A stretch of DNA of 64,000 bases from positions 1 to 64,000 of the forward strand of contig JBKBKB010000002.1 of the NCBI GenBank assembly GCA_046294735.1, in the 5' to 3' direction. The stretch is from 34-65-8 sp046294735 (GTDB lineage: Bacteria > Pseudomonadota > Alphaproteobacteria > Sphingomonadales > Sphingomonadaceae). Within the stretch, counting starts at the first letter, position 1. Every line of letters begins with the position of its first letter. The translations under genes and the position numbers were made by a program. The notes beneath the pieces are model-generated. The model had not been told where the DNA came from and did not search any database. It saw only the letters and a program-made list of their open reading frames with translations. Of this stretch, positions 16,498 to 23,826 are shown in pieces.

Positions 16498-16560
16498 GGC
16501 CCATTCGACCTGCCCGAAACGCACCCGGCAAGGGGCGCAATTCTGACGCGGGAAAACTTT

Positions 16561-16577
16561 AAAACAAGGCTTGTTTT
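16561..16577. promoter_or_regulatory. 17-bp AT-rich palindrome upstream of the RNA element
   Basis: AAAACAAG-G-CTTGTTTT, perfect 8-bp arms around one base, about 64 bp after the lipoprotein stop and about 93 bp before the extended Shine-Dalgarno at 16670. The arms nearly abut, so it is unlikely to fold as an RNA hairpin and looks more like an operator for a dimeric protein. It stands out from the GC-rich surroundings. Confidence 0.4.
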
Positions 16578-16684
16578 TGAATTCGACCTGACTCACAGTG
16601 GTACCCGAGGCCAGCGGCACACGCGGCTCTCGGCCCCCGGTGAAACGGCGGGTCTGGCTCACAAGCGCGAAAGGAGGTGATCCG

Positions 16685-16741
16685 ATGTCTCATGGTTCAG
16701 TAGCGAGGTCGGTGAAGATCCCTACGGAGCATACTCGGTAA
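16685..16741 (+). CDS. 18-codon mini-ORF within the RNA element
   Basis: ATG follows the 14-nt anti-SD complement after one base, so the SD core is at ideal spacing. The peptide is MSHGSVARSVKIPTEHTR, then TAA. It is basic, with no run of one amino acid, so a classic amino-acid attenuator is not indicated, although Val, Val and Ile occur and ilvE lies downstream. Ribosomes translating it would melt the closing helix and the inner hairpin. Translation is supported only by the ribosome-binding site. Confidence 0.45.
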   Translation: MSHGSVARSVKIPTEHTR

Positions 16742-16794
16742 CCCTCTGGCCGAGTAAGGCTTCGTGAGCGGCACTTCCGACCGCTGACCATGTC

Positions 16795-16849
16795 AAGGGC
16801 AGTTCCAGACCCCCATTCGATTGGGGCGCGGAGCTGCCCTTTTCATTTT
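16795..16849 (+). terminator. Intrinsic terminator ending the RNA element
   Basis: The stem pairs AAGGGCAG-TTCC (from 16795) with GGAG-CTGCCCTT (to 16841), with an inner CCCC / GGGG pairing, then TTTTCATTTT. It is one of the two clearest rho-independent terminators in the window and lies about 97 bp before the ilvE start, so ilvE needs its own promoter or antitermination. Confidence 0.75.
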
Positions 16850-16945
16850 GTGTGGGTTCCGCATCTTTGTGCCTGCGACCCGCTCTACCCCCTCGGCGCG
16901 GGCAGAATACTTGCCACGAATGCGCTGCCGCACTAACCGCGCAGG

Positions 16946-18022
<1,077 letters not shown>

Positions 18023-18027
18023 CCGAT

Positions 18028-18987
18028 ATGGCGGGCGAGAGCCCCATCACTGTCGCCGCGCTCTATCATTTCACGCGGTTTGATGATCCGGATGCCCTGC
18101 GCGGTCCGCTGCTTGCCTTGTGCGAAAAGGTCGGGATCAAGGGCACGCTGCTGCTCGCACACGAGGGGGTCAATGGGACGATTGCAGGCGGTGAGAATGC
18201 GCTGCAACAGGTTCTCGGCCACATCCGCGCCCTACCCGGCTGCGTTGACCTGGACGTCAAGTTTTCCCACGCTGAAACGATGCCGTTCCACCGCATGAAG
18301 GTGCGGCTGAAGCGCGAGATCGTGACCATGGGCCAGCCTGATATCGACCCTACATTGAGCGTCGGACGCTATGTTGCGCCCCAAGACTGGAACGCATTGA
18401 TCGCCGATCCAGAGACGGTCGTGATCGACACCCGCAACGATTATGAGGTCAAGATCGGCACTTTCGCCGGGGCGGTCGATCCGCAGACCGCCACCTTCCG
18501 CGATTTTCCCGACTGGTTCCGCGCCCACCGCGACGAACTGCTCGAAGGCAAAAAGAAGGTCGCGATGTTCTGCACCGGCGGCATCCGGTGCGAGAAATCA
18601 ACCAGCTTCCTACGCGCTGAAGGGATCGACGAGGTCTTTCACCTCAAGGGCGGGATTCTCAAATATCTCGAACAAGTGCCTGAAACTGAAAGCTTGTGGC
18701 AGGGCGAATGCTTCGTGTTCGACGAGCGCGTGGCGGTGGGGCACGGGCTGATAATCGGCACCCACACCCAGTGCCGCGCCTGCCGCTATCCTCTGGGCGA
18801 GGCCGAGCGCGCCGATCCTGCCTATGTCGAGGGGGTAAGCTGCCCCAACTGCATCGACGCCCGCGACGAGGCTGACCGCGCCCGCTATGCCGAGCGGCAG
18901 CGGCAGGAAGCGCTCGCCCGGCAGCGCGGGCTGACACACATCGGCGCGACGCGGGCCAACACCGGCCGTCCGCCATCGGGCGGATGA
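18028..18987 (+). CDS. trhO: tRNA uridine(34) hydroxylase TrhO (rhodanese-related)
   Basis: Adds the oxygen in prephenate-independent formation of 5-hydroxyuridine at tRNA position 34. 319 residues: an N-terminal acylphosphatase-like domain with LLLAHEGVNGTIAG, then a rhodanese domain with catalytic C182 in FCTGGIRCEKST. The C-terminal tail carries two CxxC pairs (CRAC and CPNC) that could hold zinc, a known feature of the YceA group. Spacing of 6 bp from ilvE and a 4-bp overlap with the next GST gene suggest co-transcription, without an obvious functional link. Confidence 0.92.
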   Translation: MAGESPITVAALYHFTRFDDPDALRGPLLALCEKVGIKGTLLLAHEGVNGTIAGGENALQQVLGHIRALPGCVDLDVKFSHAETMPFHRMKVRLKREIVTMGQPDIDPTLSVGRYVAPQDWNALIADPETVVIDTRNDYEVKIGTFAGAVDPQTATFRDFPDWFRAHRDELLEGKKKVAMFCTGGIRCEKSTSFLRAEGIDEVFHLKGGILKYLEQVPETESLWQGECFVFDERVAVGHGLIIGTHTQCRACRYPLGEAERADPAYVEGVSCPNCIDARDEADRARYAERQRQEALARQRGLTHIGATRANTGRPPSGG

Positions 18988-19616
18988 GCGCGCTCCCCAT
19001 CCTCTACAGTTTCCGCCGCTGCCCCTATGCCATGCGCGCACGGATGGCGCTGTGGATCAGCGGGACCGTGTGCGAACTGCGCGAGGTCAAACTCTCGGCC
19101 AAGCCGCCGCAACTGCTCGCCGCTTCGCCCAAGGGCACCGTCCCGGTGCTGGTGCTGCCCGACCAGACGGTGATCGACCAGAGCCTCGGCGTCATGCGCT
19201 GGGCGCTGGCGCGGCACGATCCCGAATACTGGCTCGCAGGCAACGATGCCTTCTTGATCAATGCCAATGATGGCCCGTTCAAGCACGCGCTCGACCGCTA
19301 CAAGTATCCTGGCCGCTACCCCGGCTGCGATCCGGAAGAACACCGCGCGCAGGGGCTAGCATTGCTGGGAGGGCTGGAACAGCGGCTGGCGCAGGCATCC
19401 CACCTCACCGGCCCGCACCGTGCACTGGCTGACGTGGCGCTGTTCCCGTTCGTGCGCCAGTTCGCCCACACCGACCGGGCCTGGTTCGCCGCCCAGCCGC
19501 TGCCGCGCCTGCAGGAGTGGCTGGAGCGGCTGACGGCCTCAGAACTGTTCGCTGCGATCATGCCCAAACTCACACCTTGGGTAGATGGCGACGTGCCTGT
19601 GCGGTTCGGGCCTTGA
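18984..19616 (+). CDS. Glutathione S-transferase family protein
   Basis: 210 residues: an N-terminal thioredoxin fold with RCPYAMRARMAL (Cys at about residue 13, CPYA in place of CPYC), the glutathione-site PKGTVPVLVLPDQTVIDQSLGVMRWAL, and a C-terminal helical domain. The monothiol Cys suggests a glutaredoxin-like or omega-type GST that forms mixed disulfides rather than one that activates glutathione. ATG 18984 overlaps the trhO stop by 4 bp. The substrate is unknown. It is the last gene before an AT-rich island. Confidence 0.85.
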   Translation: MSALPILYSFRRCPYAMRARMALWISGTVCELREVKLSAKPPQLLAASPKGTVPVLVLPDQTVIDQSLGVMRWALARHDPEYWLAGNDAFLINANDGPFKHALDRYKYPGRYPGCDPEEHRAQGLALLGGLEQRLAQASHLTGPHRALADVALFPFVRQFAHTDRAWFAAQPLPRLQEWLERLTASELFAAIMPKLTPWVDGDVPVRFGP

Positions 19617-20050
19617 TCCGAACGACCGCCGCCCGCTTCGCCGCTTTCAATGACGAAATCGATGGGTTTGAAACTGGCATCGCTGGAAGTACAGGCCGAT
19701 TATTATGTTTGAGGCTTGCATCTATTGCTCAAAAAAATCGTCCTTGGCATACCACCACGCCGCCCTGTTACTTTTTCATACCAAGGTTAAAAGTATGCAG
19801 ACCAAAGTGAATCGTATATATGGCAGGCCCAGTTGAACCTTTCAGTCTATTTTACAGAGCAAAGTTCTTGAAAATCGAATTAATTTAACTCTTCATAAAT
19901 TAGTCCGACGATTGACCATTCGTATTCACCTTCGTGGTTGGACGAATTCGGACTGGGCAAATGCCACGTCTTGGATGCGGTTGCGATCAGCGGCGCCTTT
20001 TTTACGTAAAGCGCATAGTGTAAGAAATTGTCGGATCCGCAGTTCGCCTA
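19617..20050. other. AT-rich intergenic island
   Basis: About 430 bases with visibly lower GC than the rest of the window (A/T runs such as AAAAAAATCG and GAATTAATTTAACTC). No complete gene, tRNA or IS-type terminal repeat is seen. It lies between the ends of the GST gene and the leftward LysR gene. It contains a start-less open frame at 19880-20047. Base composition suggests acquired or decaying DNA. Confidence 0.6.
19880..20047 (-). pseudogene. Start-less 55-codon open frame, possible gene remnant
   Basis: Reading leftward, the frame directly follows the LysR stop (TGA, then TAG) in the same frame and runs 55 codons to TAA at 19880. It has no ATG or GTG, and its only TTG lies about halfway. 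The peptide looks protein-like, with HYALYVKKAPLIATASKTW and EGEYEWSIVGLIYEELN, rich in Tyr and Trp, but resembles no family I know. It may be the tail of a gene whose front was lost, or chance in AT-rich DNA. Readthrough of two adjacent stops is unlikely. Confidence 0.25.
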
Positions 20051-21013
20051 TCACGCCTGGATAGTGGTGGGTCCATGCTTAGCGAGTCCAAAGGCTGGCT
20101 TCGGATCAAGCGGCGGGCCTTGCCCCCCCAAAGCCTCCCGGAAGGCATCGACCAGCCAGCTTGCTGCGGGGCCGAGCCGCGTGTCGCGCCGCCACAGGGC
20201 GTTAAGCGGATAGGTCGCTCCAGGCCTCTCCGGCAGGTCAAGCGGGGCCAGCGCACCGCTTGCCAGGTCTTCGCGCACCATGTGGTGCGGCATATTGCCC
20301 CAGCCGATCCCTTGCCGCAGCAGTTCGTGCTTGGCACCAAGGTCGGCCAGCCGCCAGGTCTGCGGGCTGAGGACGGAAAACTCGCGACCCTGCGACAGGG
20401 CGGAGCGGTCGGTCAGCACCAGTTGCAGGTGGCGGCGGCTTTCGCCCGGCTGCACCTGCGACCCAGCCAGCGGGTGACTGGGCGAGGCGACCGGGATCAG
20501 CTCGACCGCACCGATCGTCTGCCGCTCCAGATCGGGCAGTTCGATCACCACCGGGCCGCCGATGGCCAGATCCGCCTCGCCGTCGAGCAGGCAGGCGGCG
20601 ACCGCGCCCAGCGCCTCGACCTGCAGGCGCAGGGCGGTGGTGGGGAACATGACCCGGAAATCGCGTAGCACCCGCGCCGTCGCCTCACTCGGCACCATGA
20701 CGTCGACCACCAGTGAGAGCGAACTTTCAAGGCCGGTATGGAGGCTGCGGGCCTTGGCCATCAGGGTGTCGGCCGCATCCGCCACCGCCCGCGCTTCGGC
20801 CAGCAGACCCATGCCCGCTTCGGTCAGCACCGGGCGGCGCGAGCCCTCACGCGCGAACAGGCTGACGTCGAGCAGTGCCTCCATCTGGGCTATGCCATAA
20901 CTGACCGCAGAGACCGCCCGCCCCATGCTGCGCGCCGCCCCGCCGAAGCTGCCATTATCGACCACGGCAAGGAAGAGGCGGAGCTGGTCGAGGCTCGGTT
21001 CGCCGAGTTTCAT
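20051..21013 (-). CDS. LysR-type regulator divergent from pirin
   Basis: 320 residues: winged HTH at 7-66 (SLDQLRLFLAVVDNGSFGGAARSMGRAVSAVSYGIAQMEALL) and a two-lobed effector domain. LysR genes divergent from pirin-nitroreductase pairs are common in Proteobacteria and usually control the pair. The ATG at 21013 is the only start before the HTH. A T-N11-A dyad sits in the intergenic region. Its stop is immediately followed by a second stop and a start-less open frame. The inducer is unknown, perhaps a quinone or flavonoid by analogy with pirin chemistry. Confidence 0.92.
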   Translation of the reverse strand: MKLGEPSLDQLRLFLAVVDNGSFGGAARSMGRAVSAVSYGIAQMEALLDVSLFAREGSRRPVLTEAGMGLLAEARAVADAADTLMAKARSLHTGLESSLSLVVDVMVPSEATARVLRDFRVMFPTTALRLQVEALGAVAACLLDGEADLAIGGPVVIELPDLERQTIGAVELIPVASPSHPLAGSQVQPGESRRHLQLVLTDRSALSQGREFSVLSPQTWRLADLGAKHELLRQGIGWGNMPHHMVREDLASGALAPLDLPERPGATYPLNALWRRDTRLGPAASWLVDAFREALGGQGPPLDPKPAFGLAKHGPTTIQA

Positions 21014-21014
21014 T

Positions 21015-21053
21015 GTTCGGATATTCTGAACATTATGCGTGATTTTGTATCAC
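21015..21053. promoter_or_regulatory. LysR-type binding sites in the lysR-pirin intergenic region
   Basis: A perfect dyad GTGAT-N5-ATCAC at 21039-21053 contains the T-N11-A motif of LysR recognition sites (T21040, A21052). A second dyad, GTTC-N9-GAAC at 21015-21031, touches the lysR start codon. The pair looks like a recognition site with an activation or autoregulation site. The pirin ATG is 59 bp downstream of the first dyad. Confidence 0.6.
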
Positions 21054-21111
21054 TTTTCGGATTGTAATGCAACGCCTACTTCAGTGCCACACACTCCAAA
21101 GGAGACCCCCG

Positions 21112-21813
21112 ATGATCGAACTTCGCCCTTTCAACACGCTCGGCGCAGGCAACCACGGCTGGCTCGACGCGCGGCACCATTTCTCGTTCGCCAGCTACCA
21201 CGATCCAGCCAGGGTCAACTGGGGCGCGCTGCGGGTGTGGAACGACGATTGGATTGCGCCCAAGAGCGGCTTTCCCACCCATCCGCACAGCGACATGGAA
21301 ATCATCACTTACGTCCGCACCGGCGCGATCACCCACCGGGATTCGATGGGTAACGAAGGCCGCACCGAGGCAGGCGATGTGCAGGTGATGAGCGCGGGCA
21401 ACGGCGTGCAGCACTCCGAATTTAACCTGGAGGACGAAGCGACCACGCTGTTCCAGATCTGGATCATTCCCGACCAGCGCGGCGGCAGCCCGAGCTGGGG
21501 CGCGGCCAGGTTCCCCAAGTCGGATCGATCTGGCGCATTCGTACCGCTCGCCAGCGGGGCCGCCAACGACGGTGAGGTTCTGCCGATCCGTGCCGATGCC
21601 CGCGTGCTCGGCGCGACGCTGAAGGCCGGCGAAACCACCACCTATGTCCCACGCGAATCCGGCCGCCACCTCTACCTCGTCCCCGCCACCGGCAAAGTCC
21701 GGGTGGAGGACGTGGAGGCAAATGCCCGCGATGGGGTGGCGATCACTGCCCTGCCAACCGTGACTATTACCGCGCTTGAGGACAGTGAACTCGTCCTTGT
21801 CGACGCCGCCTGA
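21112..21813 (+). CDS. Pirin family bicupin (YhhW-like)
   Basis: 233 residues with two cupin barrels. Bacterial pirins bind one metal; some open the flavonol ring as quercetin 2,3-dioxygenases. The metal site is in FPTHPHSDMEIITYVRTG (His-x-His and Glu, about residues 58-75) plus NGVQHSEFN near residue 103. The C-terminal cupin has lost its metal residues, as is normal. The start at 21112 is set by AAGGAG 7 nt upstream; the earlier ATG at 21067 lacks one. It is followed 17 bp later by a nitroreductase, with which it is probably co-transcribed under the divergent LysR protein. Confidence 0.9.
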   Translation: MIELRPFNTLGAGNHGWLDARHHFSFASYHDPARVNWGALRVWNDDWIAPKSGFPTHPHSDMEIITYVRTGAITHRDSMGNEGRTEAGDVQVMSAGNGVQHSEFNLEDEATTLFQIWIIPDQRGGSPSWGAARFPKSDRSGAFVPLASGAANDGEVLPIRADARVLGATLKAGETTTYVPRESGRHLYLVPATGKVRVEDVEANARDGVAITALPTVTITALEDSELVLVDAA

Positions 21814-21830
21814 ACCAAAGGACCAATGCC

Positions 21831-22409
21831 ATGAGCACCCGCACCACCAACCCCGCCATCCTGCCGCTGATCCGCGAGCGCTGGAGCCCGCGCAGCTTCG
21901 ATGCCAGCGCGATGCCGCAGGCCGACCTTGAAGTGCTGCTGGAGGCGGCGGGCCTCGCCCCGTCGGCCTACAATATCCAGCCGTGGACCTTCCTTTATGC
22001 CCACCGCAAGGATGCCCACTGGGAGCGGTTCCTGTCGCTGCTGGTCGAATTCAACCAGAGCTGGGCCAAGGACGCCTCGGTGCTGCTGTTCGCCGTGTCA
22101 CAGACCACCGTGGGCCGGGGCGAGGAGAAATCGCTCAGCCACAGCCATAGCTTCGATGCCGGTGCCGCATGGCAGAACCTGGCGTTGCAGGCGGCGCACA
22201 TGGGCTATGCCGCGCACGGCATGACCGGGGTCGACTTCGCCCGCGCCGCCACCAAACTGGCCGTGCCGGATGACCATCGGATCGAAGCCGCGATTGCCGT
22301 GGGACGCCCAGCCCCGGCCGACCGCTTGCCCGAATCCCTGCGCGACAAGGAAGTGATATCCGGCCGCAAGCCAGTAGCGGAAATTATGCGGGCGGGGCCT
22401 TTCGCCTGA
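21831..22409 (+). CDS. Nitroreductase family protein
   Basis: 192-residue flavin-dependent oxidoreductase. The FMN site begins RERWSPRSFDASAMPQADLEVLLEAAGLAPSAYNIQPW, with the arginine and serine/asparagine contacts of the family, and ends near IAVGRPAP. Such enzymes reduce quinones, nitro compounds or activated alkenes with NAD(P)H. It is downstream of pirin and controlled presumably with it. The substrate is unknown. The start has AAAGGACC a few bases upstream, consistent with coupling to the pirin gene. Confidence 0.9.
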   Translation: MSTRTTNPAILPLIRERWSPRSFDASAMPQADLEVLLEAAGLAPSAYNIQPWTFLYAHRKDAHWERFLSLLVEFNQSWAKDASVLLFAVSQTTVGRGEEKSLSHSHSFDAGAAWQNLALQAAHMGYAAHGMTGVDFARAATKLAVPDDHRIEAAIAVGRPAPADRLPESLRDKEVISGRKPVAEIMRAGPFA

Positions 22410-22430
22410 TCTGCCAGCGCGCGCCGTAGC

Positions 22431-23153
22431 TCAGTCTGCGACGCGCTCCACCGGCGTGACATTGTATTTGCGCACCTCGTCCTGGCTCAGGCAATAACGC
22501 TGGCCCGAGCCGCCCTTCCCGCCCGTGGCCAGCTGCCGGTACATCACTTCGGTCAGCAGCTTGCGGCTGACCCCCATGCGGATCAGGAAATCGTTGTCCT
22601 CGCTCGCGAGCAGGGCCGACAGCTGCTCGATCTCACCGATCAGTTCCACGGTATCTGCCGTGCCCTTCTCGACCGATCCGGCGATCACGTCCCGCTGGCC
22701 GGTGTAGGTGAACATGTGAACCATGAAGTGCCCGCCCGGCTCCACATGGCGCCGGTCTCCGCCCATGAACACGAAATTGCACGATGAAAAGCAGGTCCAC
22801 CCGGCCGGGATACGGGTCAGCATTCCGGGGTAGGAGCGGATCACTTTGCCGGTCTCGTTTCCCGCTTCCGCGTCGCCCCCGCGCGAGCGGAGCCAGACTT
22901 CCTCGATCAGCTCATCCTGTTCCAGCGCGGCGCGCATCCGGTCAGGCAGGAACGGGTCGATCACGCCCTCGGCCAGCAGCACGCGCTTGCCGCCGCGGGT
23001 GGCCGGGGTCAGCGTCATCGCCTTGTCGTGGCCCCAGTCTGGCGCTTTCGGGCAGGTCGGATTGTCGGGGTCTGCCGCCGACCTTGGCCCCGGGGCTGCA
23101 CCCAGCGCGAGCAGGGCGGCGAGCGCCGCCGCGCCTTTGCCAAATCGCATCAT
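22431..23153 (-). CDS. Exported ClpP-like protein (COG3904-type)
   Basis: About 240 residues with a signal peptide (MMRFGKGAAALAALLALGAAPG). The mature part looks like the ClpP/crotonase-fold proteins of the periplasm: EEVWLRSRGGDAEAGNETGKVIR, the likely nucleophile region GWTCFSSCNFVFMGGDRR and a histidine in GGHFMVHMFTYTG, the spacing expected for a Ser-His pair. A peptidase role is inference. ATG 23153 overlaps the upstream stop by 4 bp (ATGA), tying it to the 23150-23758 gene. Cysteines at the nucleophile region and near the C-terminus may form disulfides. Found widely in sphingomonads with no assigned role. Confidence 0.75.
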   Translation of the reverse strand: MMRFGKGAAALAALLALGAAPGPRSAADPDNPTCPKAPDWGHDKAMTLTPATRGGKRVLLAEGVIDPFLPDRMRAALEQDELIEEVWLRSRGGDAEAGNETGKVIRSYPGMLTRIPAGWTCFSSCNFVFMGGDRRHVEPGGHFMVHMFTYTGQRDVIAGSVEKGTADTVELIGEIEQLSALLASEDNDFLIRMGVSRKLLTEVMYRQLATGGKGGSGQRYCLSQDEVRKYNVTPVERVAD

Positions 23154-23758
23154 GCTACCAGTGAATAGCGCCGCGAACCGGGCGGACGGCACATACGCTT
23201 GTCAGCTGTGGTTTCCTCACCTTTGACGATCACGACGTCGGTCACCGTGATGCAATCGAGCCCGCTGGCGCCGGCCGGATCGCGCCCGGTCACGGTCGAC
23301 CTGCCAGACACATCCTCGCGGGTTTCCGATTCCCAGGTCGCGCTCGACCCGACCGGTGGCGGCGGAGAGGGACGGCCTCCGTCCTCCTCGCCTTCAAGGC
23401 TGCGGGTGGCGCGCAAGGTCGCGTCGGCAGCCTGCTTCTGCTCTTCAGGATCGAGGCGGCAGGCGATTGAGGTGGTGAGCTGGTCGGTCACTTCGGAGAT
23501 CGGAACCCAGCTGGAAATGCCTGCCTGACCGGCGACATTGCGCGCGGTCCGGCCGAGCACCCCGCCGAGAACACGCGAGCCTGCAGACGACTTCTTCTTG
23601 TTGCCGCAGGCATCGGTCGCCCCGGCATCGTTCATCACGTTGCGGGCATCGCGCGGGATCAGCCCGCCGAACTGCGCCGACACGGGCGCCAGAGGCAGGG
23701 ATAGCCCCGCAAGGGCCAGGCCTGCGGTCAGGCATACGGCAGGGGTGCGGAAGTGCAT
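23150..23758 (-). CDS. Secreted hypothetical protein
   Basis: 202 residues. A clear signal peptide (residues 1-28, ending PVSAQ with an Ala-x-Ala-like site) is followed by FGGLIPRDARNVMNDAGATDACGNKKK, a region reading SSWVPISEVTDQLTTSIACRLDPEEQKQAADATLRATRS, then a proline/serine-rich linker and a C-terminal segment LDCITVTDVVIVKGEETTADKRMC. Four cysteines in the mature part may pair in the periplasm. It is translationally coupled to the ClpP-like gene downstream, so the two exported proteins probably act together. I recognise no domain. Confidence 0.7.
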   Translation of the reverse strand: MHFRTPAVCLTAGLALAGLSLPLAPVSAQFGGLIPRDARNVMNDAGATDACGNKKKSSAGSRVLGGVLGRTARNVAGQAGISSWVPISEVTDQLTTSIACRLDPEEQKQAADATLRATRSLEGEEDGGRPSPPPPVGSSATWESETREDVSGRSTVTGRDPAGASGLDCITVTDVVIVKGEETTADKRMCRPPGSRRYSLVA

Positions 23759-23826
23759 CGCGATCTATCCTTCCCTGAAAACGGGACGCCTCAATACCAG
23801 CATGGCCAAGGTTGTGCCACCCCGCC

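Larger units (their letters stand above)
16670..16849 (+). ncRNA. Structured RNA / leader element with 14-nt anti-SD complement and mini-ORF
   Basis: No protein gene occupies 16498-16945. Within it, 16670-16683 is a 14-nt perfect complement to the 3' end of bacterial 16S rRNA. A closing helix pairs 16691-16700 with 16784-16792 (one bulge) and extends through GGTCGG / CCGACC (16777-16782). Inside it, 16733-16738 pairs with the CCGAGT at 16750-16755, putting the mini-ORF stop in the loop. A strong intrinsic terminator follows. The promoter, and whether the unit regulates ilvE downstream, are unknown. I recognise no Rfam family. Transcription is inferred from the pairing and terminator only. Confidence 0.5.

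Noticed and set aside
19700..19740. TTGAG ... CTCAA hairpin next to an A-run in the AT-rich island
   Set aside because: The run is A on the + strand and precedes the stem on the - strand, so it is not an intrinsic terminator.
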